A stretch of 11,580 nt of DNA from an uncultured Cytophagaceae bacterium (GTDB lineage Bacteria > Bacteroidota > Bacteroidia > Cytophagales > Spirosomataceae). The notes beneath the pieces were generated by a model, which did no database searches, was not told the DNA's origin, and worked only from the letters and a program-made list of their open reading frames with translations. Made by a program: the position numbers and the translations under genes. The stretch is taken from assembly GCA_903837305.1 (NCBI GenBank), contig CAILUB010000022.1:1-11580 (forward strand), written 5' to 3'. Positions 6,097-11,580 of the stretch are shown here, piece after piece. Position 1 is the stretch's first letter, and every line of letters begins with the position of its first letter.

Positions 6097-7917
6097 TTAT
6101 TTGTCTGCTTTCGCAATATCGACATTCACTCGCTTACCCTTGATTTGGGCGCCGCTCATTTTGTCTAATACGACATTTGCATATTCTTTCGGAACATCCA
6201 CAAATGTGTGTTTGTTCTCGATTTGAATTTGACCTAATACATTTCCTGGAATACCTGATTCTCCTGCAAAAGCTCCCACGATGTTCGATGGAGAGATTTT
6301 TTCGTTAAATCCAATGTTGACCACTAAACGAACCATGTTTTCGTCAGATTTGTATGGCTTGCCATCGCGATCCACACGAGGACCACGAGGAGCTGAGTTA
6401 CGATCACCGCCTCTTTCGAAACGACCACCGCGATCTCCGCCACGATCTCCACCTCTTTCAAAACGGCCAGCACCGCGGCGATCACCGCCACGATCTCCGC
6501 CACCCCAACGATCACCGCCGCCGCCTCTTTCGAAACGACCACCGCCACCGCGTTCATCGCGACCATATTTACGTGAGCTACGTTCCATATCGCCTTCGAG
6601 ATTTTCATCACCGAATTCGTTCTTCACGACACCCATGTTCATCTTTACTAACGCAGCCACAACTTGCTCTACAGTGAAACCAGCATGTTGGAAATTAGGT
6701 AAAGCATCATCAAATAACTCTAAACCGCCTTCAGCGATTGTAGCACCTACTCGATCAATAAACATACCCTTTTTCACACCTACTACGTCAGAGAAAGTAG
6801 GAATCACTCCTTTATCGATCTTCACCTTCGTGTAGTTCATGATATCACGCAAACGATTGCGCTCAGCTCCTACGACTAACGTAAATGCCTTACCAGACTT
6901 ACCGGCACGACCTGTACGACCGATACGGTGTACGTAATATTCTTCGTCTAATGGAATATCGTAATTGATTACGGCATCCACGTTATCTACGTCCAAACCA
7001 CGTGCTGCCACATCCGTCGCCACTAAGAAACTCACATTTCCACCACGGAAACGATTCATCACTTGAGTACGTTGTGATTGACGTAAGTCGCCGTGAAGAC
7101 CTTCTGCTGCATATCCACGCAACATCAATTCTTCCACTACTTCGTCCACACGTTTCTTTTGATTACAGAAAATCAAGACTAATTTCAACGAATAGAAGTC
7201 GATCAAACGAGTCGTCACTTCCATTTTCGCACGACCTTTTACATCATAGTATAATTGCTCGATGTTCACGTTCGTGATTTCGTTCTTCACTACCTTCACT
7301 AACTTAGGGTTAGTCAAATAACGATTTGTTAAGGCCATAATAGGCTTTGACATCGTTGCTGAGAACAAGACGGTTTGACGCTCGTTTGGAATTTCTTCCA
7401 AAATACTTTCGATATCCTCACGGAATCCCATATCTAACATCTCATCCGCCTCATCTAAAACCACCATCGATGTTTGATTTAATTTCAACGCACGACGCTC
7501 GATTAAGTCGATGACACGACCTGGTGTTCCCACCACGATGTTAGCCCCTGCTTTCAAGGACTTAATTTGACGATCGATGGAATCTCCACCATAAACCGTC
7601 GTCACCCAAACCCCTTTGGTAAACTTAGACAACTTCTTCATTTCTTCAGAAACTTGAACCGCTAATTCACGCGTAGGACATAAGATGATTGCTTGAACAT
7701 ACTTCTCAAAAGGAACAATATGCTCAATCATCGGAATACCGAACGCGGCTGTTTTACCAGTACCTGTCTGCGCGTGACCGATGACATCACGACCTTCCAT
7801 TACGAAAGGAATTGCTTCTGATTGGATGGGAGAAGCAAACTCAAAGCCCATTTCTTTTACTGCTTCTTGGATTCCTTCCGACAATGGAAGTGAATCGAAG
7901 CGAATTTTTTCACTCAT
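6097..7917 (-). CDS. DEAD-box ATP-dependent RNA helicase with RGG tail and DbpA-type RNA-binding domain
   Basis: This is a cytoplasmic ATP-dependent RNA helicase of the DeaD/CsdA class, expected to act in ribosome assembly, mRNA turnover and cold adaptation. The 606 residues carry every DEAD-box motif: Q motif (FASPIQSEAIP, about 27-37), I (AQTGTGKT, about 49-56), Ia (PTRELA), Ib (GTPGR), II (DEAD, about 154-157), III (SAT, about 188), IV (LIFCNQ), V (ATDVAARGLD) and VI (HRIGRTGRAG, about 328-337). A low-complexity Arg/Gly segment at about 450-510 holds three RFERGG repeats and many GGDR units. A DbpA-type RNA-binding domain follows at about 525-602 (MVRLVVNIGF, VDVPKEYANVVLDKM, KRVNVDIAKAD). 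It has its own promoter at 8029-8059 and an unusually structured leader. The symbol deaD/csdA is plausible, but orthology is not certain from sequence alone. Confidence 0.95.
   Translation of the reverse strand: MSEKIRFDSLPLSEGIQEAVKEMGFEFASPIQSEAIPFVMEGRDVIGHAQTGTGKTAAFGIPMIEHIVPFEKYVQAIILCPTRELAVQVSEEMKKLSKFTKGVWVTTVYGGDSIDRQIKSLKAGANIVVGTPGRVIDLIERRALKLNQTSMVVLDEADEMLDMGFREDIESILEEIPNERQTVLFSATMSKPIMALTNRYLTNPKLVKVVKNEITNVNIEQLYYDVKGRAKMEVTTRLIDFYSLKLVLIFCNQKKRVDEVVEELMLRGYAAEGLHGDLRQSQRTQVMNRFRGGNVSFLVATDVAARGLDVDNVDAVINYDIPLDEEYYVHRIGRTGRAGKSGKAFTLVVGAERNRLRDIMNYTKVKIDKGVIPTFSDVVGVKKGMFIDRVGATIAEGGLELFDDALPNFQHAGFTVEQVVAALVKMNMGVVKNEFGDENLEGDMERSSRKYGRDERGGGGRFERGGGGDRWGGGDRGGDRRGAGRFERGGDRGGDRGGRFERGGDRNSAPRGPRVDRDGKPYKSDENMVRLVVNIGFNEKISPSNIVGAFAGESGIPGNVLGQIQIENKHTFVDVPKEYANVVLDKMSGAQIKGKRVNVDIAKADK
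6409..6545 (-). repeat. Imperfect coding repeats for the RGG tail
   Basis: Three near-identical blocks of about 20 bp, at roughly 6410-6429, 6452-6471 and 6523-6542, each encode GRFERGG on the minus strand. They are separated by short GATCTCCGCCAC-type units encoding GGDR. The block between the helicase core and the RNA-binding domain is locally GC-rich compared with its AT-rich surroundings. It is likely to vary in length between strains (inference). Confidence 0.75.
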
Positions 7918-8024
7918 TTGATATATTTAATTACGATGCCCGAACACATCCGTAATTTAACTCCTGCCGATAGCCTTTGAATAAAGGAAAAAAGAGAGTT
8001 CCTGCGGATGTATTTAATAAACAA
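7918..8024 (-). promoter_or_regulatory. Structured 5' leader of the DEAD-box helicase mRNA (candidate cis-regulatory RNA)
   Basis: The predicted leader is about 107 nt and shows nested pairing in the RNA sense. P1 is AAUACAUCCG (8014 to 8005) with CGGAUGUGUU (7952 to 7943), 10 bp including one G-U. P2 is AACUC (8000 to 7996) with GAGUU (7963 to 7959). P3 is a CCUUU-AUUC-AAAGG hairpin (7987 to 7974). The 3' arm of P1 also lies within a start-proximal hairpin, AAUUACGGAUG with CAUCGUAAUU (7957 to 7929), 10 bp with one bulged base and an 8-nt loop. The two folds cannot coexist. After that hairpin only 11 A/U-rich bases remain before the ATG. No Rfam family is recognised by eye. Confidence 0.6.
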
Positions 8025-8028
8025 AGCA

Positions 8029-8059
8029 CAAAAGTACCGCTTATTAAATTAGCATGCAA
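8029..8059 (-). promoter_or_regulatory. Bacteroidota promoter of the DEAD-box helicase gene
   Basis: On the minus strand TTG (8059-8057) is followed after exactly 20 bases by TACTTTTG (8036-8029). This is a full match to the TTG-N(17-23)-TAnnTTTG promoter of Bacteroidota. Transcription would begin around 8022-8026, giving the roughly 107-nt leader. It is the most complete promoter in the window. It lies just after the stop codon of the upstream minus-strand gene, so the helicase can be transcribed independently of it. Confidence 0.7.
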
Positions 8060-8069
8060 TAAAATTGTA

Positions 8070-9287
8070 CTATTTTAATGAGGAACGCTTTTTAAAGCTG
8101 AAAATGATTTGATTATTCGAGGAATTAGGCAAAGTGGCAACTGAAATTCGCTTCTGATTTAAGCCCTCACCTACCAGGCGATTCTTCAACACATAGGCGT
8201 GCTCTTTTGCTACAATCACCCCCTTTTCTGAGGCTACCTGCACCTGCACATCTACGTCTTTGAATTTATTCATACCCGCAGCAATCTGCTTAAACAAATA
8301 GGTTTTAGGAGAAGCTAACAACTCTGTTTTATCACTAAAATCAAGTTCTGTACAAGTAAGCTCCAAAGGGGTAACAACGGTAGAATCAGTCACATACGCG
8401 TGGAATTCTACGATCATAGATTCCTTAGGAATCTGGAAGGGCTTGCCTTCAGGCCAAGCTAGTGAAATTAAAGAATCATTTGTAGCTTTTACTGAATCAA
8501 CTACTGCCTTTGTTAGACTATCATTTAATTTATTAAGGCTATCGATCGGTATGATTTGATCTGTATCCTCTTTAACCACTATCTCTTCTGAGTTTCCACT
8601 TCTAAAGGTAAAAAACAAACCAATCGACAATAGTGCAATTCCAGCAATTACCCCAGCAATTAACTTGTAATTACGCGATGGACGATCATCAACTGCTACA
8701 AAAGGCTCGTCAAAAACAAAATTGTCACCTTTCAAAACATCTTTTAATACCAAAATGTCGACTAGAGCAACTTGAATTTTAGCTGGTGCTAAGGTATAAA
8801 AATCACTAGAGGAAGGTAAGTAATATTCTCCAAAAGACTTGTAATCTCGTAAAGCATCGTAATCAAACTCTTTAAGACGATATCCGTAAAGGGCATAACT
8901 CAAAGTTAGTCCCTTAATGATAGTCGAACTTTTTGCACCTAATTGCCCTCCCAATAAAGTGGCAACTGCACTTTTCTTATCCGGAAGTAAAATCCCCATC
9001 ACCCCTTCTCCAAATCGATACATTAAATCATAATCAGGCATTCCTTTACCTGAGCTTACTAATTTGGCTACATCTTCTTGAGGAGCAGATTTAGCCAACA
9101 TAAAATTATATAGGGCATTAAACCGAATTCTATTCCGAAATAATTTAAGCACACTACCCAATACCACCGCTTCAAACGCAGGAATCAACTCCACTACTTT
9201 CTCTTGCTTCTCAGTACAAAGGTCAGCAAGACGCTTGGCAAAAAATGCTTTTTCTTCGGGTGTTGTTAATGTAAAAACCTGGCTCAT
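8070..9287 (-). CDS. Membrane-anchored protein: DUF937-like domain, one TM helix, degenerate OmpA-like tail
   Basis: I cannot name this 405-residue protein. Residues 10-140 resemble DUF937 (YidB-like) domains: a helix-rich region with LIPAFEAVVLGSVLKLF and the segment GVMGILLPDKKSAVATLLGG then LGAKSSTIIKGL. One strong membrane helix spans 208-228 (KLIAGVIAGIALLSIGLFFT). No signal peptide is seen, so the DUF937-like part should be cytoplasmic and the C-terminus periplasmic. An acidic Ser/Asp-rich linker (about 232-285) leads to residues 290-400, whose strand-helix-strand pattern recalls an OmpA-like domain: ELDFSDKTELL, FKQIAAGMNKFKDVDVQVQV, AYVLKNRLVGEGLNQKRISV, IIFSFKK. The peptidoglycan-binding GHTD and NxxLSxxRA motifs of true OmpA domains are missing. 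The ATG at 9287 lies 17 bases after a TAATTTTG -7 box. Domain names are tentative. Confidence 0.75.
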   Translation of the reverse strand: MSQVFTLTTPEEKAFFAKRLADLCTEKQEKVVELIPAFEAVVLGSVLKLFRNRIRFNALYNFMLAKSAPQEDVAKLVSSGKGMPDYDLMYRFGEGVMGILLPDKKSAVATLLGGQLGAKSSTIIKGLTLSYALYGYRLKEFDYDALRDYKSFGEYYLPSSSDFYTLAPAKIQVALVDILVLKDVLKGDNFVFDEPFVAVDDRPSRNYKLIAGVIAGIALLSIGLFFTFRSGNSEEIVVKEDTDQIIPIDSLNKLNDSLTKAVVDSVKATNDSLISLAWPEGKPFQIPKESMIVEFHAYVTDSTVVTPLELTCTELDFSDKTELLASPKTYLFKQIAAGMNKFKDVDVQVQVASEKGVIVAKEHAYVLKNRLVGEGLNQKRISVATLPNSSNNQIIFSFKKRSSLK

Positions 9288-9304
9288 ATGGATTATTTCT
9301 AAAA

Positions 9305-9312
9305 CAAAATTA
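9305..9312 (-). promoter_or_regulatory. -7 promoter element for the DUF937/OmpA-like gene
   Basis: The minus strand reads TAATTTTG, an exact match to TAnnTTTG, 17 bases upstream of the ATG at 9287; the predicted leader is 12-15 nt. Its upstream contact region overlaps the hisB core promoter at 9333-9340, so the two divergent promoters probably compete. Confidence 0.5.
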
Positions 9313-9330
9313 CCTTATTTTTTTTATTTG

Positions 9331-9344
9331 CTTACCTTTGTAAG
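9331..9344 (+). promoter_or_regulatory. hisB -7 promoter element inside a small palindrome
   Basis: TACCTTTG at 9333-9340 matches TAnnTTTG exactly and ends only 4 bases before the hisB ATG at 9345. The predicted transcript is therefore leaderless or nearly so. The element sits in the inverted repeat CTTAC-CTTT-GTAAG (9331-9344). TTACCTT also occurs as a direct repeat at 9310-9316 and 9332-9338, 22 bp apart, about two helical turns, as an operator might. No binding protein can be named. Confidence 0.5.
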
Positions 9345-10457
9345 ATGAAAAAGGTGTTATTTATTGATAGAGATGGGACTTTGATAGAAGAACCTAAAAT
9401 TGACCAACAGGTTGATAGCTTTGAAAAGCTAGCCTTCTTGCCGGAGGTTATCTCTAATCTGAAAAAAATAAACACCATCACTGAGTATAAATTGGTGATG
9501 GTGACCAATCAGGATGGTTTAGGGACAGATTCTTTTCCGGAAGAAACGTTTTGGCCAGCACACCAAAAGATGTTAGACATATTCGCTTCAGAGGGAATTA
9601 ACTTCGAACAAATTCATATTGACCGCAGTTTTGCACACGAAAATAAACCAACACGTAAACCAGGTATTGGTTTACTAAGTGAATATTTCACGAATGAGTT
9701 TGATTTAGCGAATTCATTCGTCATCGGTGATCGTATAACTGATATTGAATTGGCAAAGAATTTAGGGGCCAAAGCTATCTTTATTGGAGATCTAGAAATC
9801 CCTACCGAATTACAATCTTATACTGCATTGCAATGCATGAATTGGAATGAGATTCACGAATTTTTCCTTTTGCCTGCTAGACATGTGCAACACGAACGAA
9901 ACACGCACGAGACAAAAATTGCCATCGATTTAAATTTAGACGGCAAAGGAATCGCTAAGAACGAAACAGGCCTAGGCTTTTTCGATCATATGTTAGATCA
10001 AATCGCAAAACATGGAAATCTCGACTTAGCGGTTAAAGTAAATGGCGATCTGCGTATTGATGAACACCATACCATCGAAGATACGGGTATAGCCTTAGGT
10101 GAGGCTTTTGCCTTAGCTTTAGGAAACAAGAAGGGTATCGAGCGTTATGGTTTCTTATTACCAATGGATGACTGCTTAGCTCAAGTCGCGATTGACTTCT
10201 CTGGCCGTAATTGGCTTGTATGGGAAGCTTCATTCAAACGCGAGATGATAGGCGAAATGCCTACAGAAATGTTCTTTCACTTCTTCAAATCATTCTCAGA
10301 TGGCGCAAAATGTAATCTAAATATTCAAGCGACTGGAGAAAATGAACACCACAAGATAGAAGCGATCTTTAAGGCTTTTGCGAAGGCTATTAAAATAGCG
10401 GTGAATCGAGACAGAAAAAATTTAGATTCTTTACCTAGCACCAAAGGACTTCTTTAA
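9345..10457 (+). CDS. hisB: Bifunctional histidinol-phosphatase / imidazoleglycerol-phosphate dehydratase
   Basis: This enzyme catalyses two steps of histidine biosynthesis in the cytoplasm: dehydration of imidazoleglycerol phosphate and dephosphorylation of histidinol phosphate. The N-terminal HAD phosphatase domain (1-165) has nucleophile and acid/base Asp8 and Asp10 in DRDGT, MVTNQDGLG near 51-59, the RKPG segment, and GDRITD near 128. The C-terminal dehydratase domain (about 185-370) has the Mn-binding histidine motifs DEHHTIEDT near 238-246 and ENEHHKIEA near 331, plus GFFDHML. The 370 residues are normal for the fusion. In E. coli HisB a CxH...CxC loop binds zinc; here the equivalent stretch is DRSFAHENKPTRKP with no cysteine, as I recall is usual in Bacteroidota. 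No other his genes are in view, and the gene has its own promoter, so it appears detached from a his operon. Confidence 0.95.
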   Translation: MKKVLFIDRDGTLIEEPKIDQQVDSFEKLAFLPEVISNLKKINTITEYKLVMVTNQDGLGTDSFPEETFWPAHQKMLDIFASEGINFEQIHIDRSFAHENKPTRKPGIGLLSEYFTNEFDLANSFVIGDRITDIELAKNLGAKAIFIGDLEIPTELQSYTALQCMNWNEIHEFFLLPARHVQHERNTHETKIAIDLNLDGKGIAKNETGLGFFDHMLDQIAKHGNLDLAVKVNGDLRIDEHHTIEDTGIALGEAFALALGNKKGIERYGFLLPMDDCLAQVAIDFSGRNWLVWEASFKREMIGEMPTEMFFHFFKSFSDGAKCNLNIQATGENEHHKIEAIFKAFAKAIKIAVNRDRKNLDSLPSTKGLL

Positions 10458-10466
10458 AATTATTCG

Positions 10467-10474
10467 TAAATTTG
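10467..10474 (+). promoter_or_regulatory. -7 promoter element for the 32-residue membrane miniprotein
   Basis: TAAATTTG exactly matches TAnnTTTG and lies 20 bases before the ATG at 10495, giving a leader of about 16-18 nt. No TTG -33 element is seen at the expected distance. Its presence just after the hisB stop suggests that the small downstream frame is transcribed separately. Confidence 0.45.
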
Positions 10475-10494
10475 AATCATTAAACAACAATACA

Positions 10495-10593
10495 ATGGGA
10501 TACTCAGGAGCAGCCTTTTTTATCATCTTATTCGCAATTTCAATTGTAGTAGGTGCTAAACTTCAAAAAATCTATCAAGAGAGAGGGAAATAA
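10495..10593 (+). CDS. Predicted 32-residue single-span membrane miniprotein
   Basis: This small frame encodes MGYSGAAFFIILFAISIV then VGAKLQKIYQERGK and a TAA stop. Residues 5-21 form one hydrophobic helix with Gly/Ala at its start, and the tail is basic and polar (K, K, R, K). That charge distribution suggests an N-out, C-in topology. There is a matching -7 element 20 bases upstream and a terminator whose left arm encodes the last residues. I do not recognise a family. Similar tiny single-span proteins often act as subunits or regulators of larger membrane complexes, but nothing here says which. It could also be chance, although a promoter, a frame with a clean membrane helix and a terminator in about 135 bases argue for a real gene. 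Confidence 0.6.
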   Translation: MGYSGAAFFIILFAISIVVGAKLQKIYQERGK

Positions 10594-10602
10594 TCCCTCT
10601 CT
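10580..10602. terminator. Bidirectional terminator between the miniprotein gene and radC
   Basis: AGAGAGGGA (10580-10588) and TCCCTCTCT (10594-10602) form a perfect 9-bp stem with the 5-nt loop AATAA, extendable by G-U and two A-U pairs. TTT follows on the plus strand, a short U tail, and AAGA precedes it. The left arm lies inside the miniprotein coding region, the TAA stop is in the loop, and the radC stop codon begins 2 bases after the right arm. Confidence 0.8.
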
Positions 10603-10603
10603 T

Positions 10604-11278
10604 TTAGTTTAATTTCCCATCGTCTGCAAAACTGTAAAAGGTAGTCGAACCTATGATGAGGTGATCTACCACATCAATATCAAATATCCTACCGGCATCC
10701 ACGACCTGTTTCGTTAATTCAATATCTGACCAACTAGGTCTCATTTGATCACTTGGATGATTATGTGCTAGTATTATAGAGGATGTTAGCCGTTCTAAAG
10801 CAGATTTGAATAGCAAGCGTAAATCAACAGTAGTACCAGAAACCCCTCCTATACTTAATTTCTCGGCAAATACGACTGTAGAGGCCCGATTTAAATGAAA
10901 GACCCAAAATTCTTCTCGAATCAAATCTGATAAATAGGGCTTTATTAAACTGTAAGCGTCCACAGAATTTCTAATAACCAATTTAGTACTGGATTCGAAA
11001 ATCTGCCTTCGTCTACCTAATTCAAGAGCTGCCACTAATAGGGAGGCTTTAGCAGGGCCTATTCCTTTTAGTTTCTTAAAATCATATAAATTGTAGCGAG
11101 CTAAAAGACACAAATCTCCTTCAATAGTATTTAATATAAGTTGAGCTAATTCTGCTGCAGAATGTTCTGTAAATCCAGAACCTATCAGTATGGTCAAGAT
11201 TTCAACCAACGACATTTCACTTGCTCCTAATCGAGCTAATTTTTCTCGAGGCATATCCTCTTTCCTGACAGTTTTCAT
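10604..11278 (-). CDS. radC: RadC family JAB/MPN+ domain protein (UPF0758)
   Basis: The 224 residues match the standard RadC length. An N-terminal helix-hairpin-helix-like region carries MPREKLARLGASEMSLVEIL (9-28), ILIGSG (30-35) and KGIGPAKASLLVAALELGRR (71-90). The C-terminal JAB/MPN+ metalloprotease-like domain has the zinc motif HNHPS with His172 and His174 and Asp185 (H-x-H-x10-D), then DVVDHLIIG (202-210). The usual HPSG is HPSD here, a mild deviation. The biological role of RadC is unclear; the early radiation-sensitivity assignment in E. coli was later withdrawn, and a link to replication-fork repair or DNA uptake is possible. The ATG at 11278 gives an opening (MKTVRKEDMPREKL) typical of the family. 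A TACCTTTC box ends 4 bases upstream. The gene lies between two terminators and appears monocistronic. Confidence 0.94.
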   Translation of the reverse strand: MKTVRKEDMPREKLARLGASEMSLVEILTILIGSGFTEHSAAELAQLILNTIEGDLCLLARYNLYDFKKLKGIGPAKASLLVAALELGRRRQIFESSTKLVIRNSVDAYSLIKPYLSDLIREEFWVFHLNRASTVVFAEKLSIGGVSGTTVDLRLLFKSALERLTSSIILAHNHPSDQMRPSWSDIELTKQVVDAGRIFDIDVVDHLIIGSTTFYSFADDGKLN

Positions 11279-11282
11279 TCAA

Positions 11283-11290
11283 GAAAGGTA
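11283..11290 (-). promoter_or_regulatory. Possible -7 element of radC (near-leaderless)
   Basis: The minus strand reads TACCTTTC, one mismatch from TAnnTTTG, ending 4 bases before the ATG at 11278. This is the same spacing as the hisB element TACCTTTG. If it is used, radC mRNA would be leaderless. The upstream promoter half would overlap the rpsT terminator. Readthrough from rpsT is an alternative source of radC transcription. Confidence 0.35.
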
Positions 11291-11304
11291 GACCTTATAA
11301 ACGA

Positions 11305-11331
11305 ATAAACCCCTCTTGCGGAGGGGTTTAT
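11305..11331 (-). terminator. Rho-independent terminator of rpsT
   Basis: ATAAACCCCTC (11305-11315) and GAGGGGTTTAT (11321-11331) form a perfect 11-bp stem with a 5-nt loop. It lies 21 bases after the rpsT stop codon. On the minus strand the 3' arm ends in GGGGTTTAT and is followed by TCGTTTAT, a usable U-rich tail. Confidence 0.88.
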
Positions 11332-11352
11332 CACTATCTTGATTATCTAAAA

Positions 11353-11580
11353 TTAAGCAGCTACTTTGTTCACTAACTTAGCTAATTTAGATTTTTGATT
11401 AGCAGCTTTATTCTTGTGAATGATGTTTTTCTTAGCCAATTTATCTAAAGAAGAAGAAACTTGCTTGAAAAGCTCTACCACAACAGACTTATCCGTAGTC
11501 AATCTCAATTTCTTGATCAATGTACGAGTAGACTTGTGTTGGTAACGATTACGTAAACGCTTTGCTTCGTTAGAACGGAT
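11353..11580 (-). CDS. rpsT: 30S ribosomal protein S20 (5' end cut by window edge)
   Basis: S20 is a small basic primary-binding protein of the 30S subunit that contacts 16S rRNA near the base of the body. The visible 75 residues begin IRSNEAKRLRNRYQHKST, directly matching the family's N-terminal helix after the usual MANHKSALKR. They continue with TLIKKLR, a hydrophobic LFKQVSSSLDKLAKK segment and the conserved IIHKNKAANQKSKLAKLVNK C-terminus. About 9-10 N-terminal residues and the promoter lie beyond the right edge. The strong terminator at 11305-11331 ends its transcript before radC. S20 expression is often feedback-regulated at the leader, which cannot be checked here. Confidence 0.97.
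   Translation of the reverse strand: MRSNEAKRLRNRYQHKSTRTLIKKLRLTTDKSVVVELFKQVSSSLDKLAKKNIIHKNKAANQKSKLAKLVNKVAA

Noticed and set aside
6281..6835. Long open frames opposite the helicase RGG tail, giving Pro/Ser/Arg-rich translations (6281-6835 and 6354-6677 plus; 6324-6611 minus).
   Set aside because: They are shadows of the GC-rich repetitive RGG codons. Their composition is low-complexity, and the true minus-strand frame carries all helicase motifs.
8060..8080. A/T-only inverted repeat ATAAAAT...ATTTTAAT after the DUF937-like gene as a terminator.
   Set aside because: It is a 6-7 bp stem of A-T pairs only, with no U-tract, and it overlaps the end of the coding region and abuts the helicase -33 element. 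Too weak to call.

Overview
The window looks like a chromosomal segment from a Bacteroidota bacterium, probably a Cytophagales-type relative (inference). The reasons are moderate-to-low GC, start regions that mostly lack Shine-Dalgarno sequences, several good matches to the Bacteroidota sigma-factor -7 element TAnnTTTG, a fused two-domain HisB, and housekeeping proteins (S20, RadC, Ung, ApaG, DEAD-box helicase) of the type seen in that phylum. No mobile element, CRISPR array, tRNA or rRNA was seen.

Layout. 1-1075 (minus): MacB/FtsX-type ABC transporter permease, cut by the left edge. 1212-4461 (plus): a 981-residue FAD/4Fe-4S/CCG-domain dehydrogenase of the YdiJ/GlcD type, followed after 7 bases by a small DUF4286 protein. 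4462-4609: an array of two 7-bp tandem repeats that runs into the stop codon of the convergent ung gene. 4602-5294 (minus): ung. 5309-6066 (plus): apaG, then a 123-residue protein that looks like a Bacteroidota SAM-methyltransferase lacking its SAM-binding core. A strong shared terminator lies at 6072-6090. 6097-7917 (minus): DEAD-box RNA helicase with an RGG tail and a DbpA-type RNA-binding domain, preceded by a roughly 107-nt leader with striking and partly mutually exclusive base pairing. 8070-9287 (minus): an unnamed membrane-anchored protein (DUF937-like domain, one transmembrane helix, degenerate OmpA-like tail). 9345-10457 (plus): bifunctional hisB, divergent from it across 57 bp. 10495-10593 (plus): a 32-residue single-span membrane miniprotein. 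10604-11278 (minus): radC. 11353-11580 (minus): rpsT, cut by the right edge.

Most genes are independent housekeeping units rather than one pathway. The likely transcription units are the dehydrogenase with DUF4286, apaG with the methyltransferase-like gene (TAATG overlap), and single-gene units elsewhere, several with a recognisable -7 element. No defence or secondary-metabolite system is visible. The two most interesting items are the structured leader of the RNA helicase and the hollowed-out methyltransferase relative. The 7-bp repeat array and the membrane miniprotein come next. There is no gene-free stretch longer than about 155 bases.
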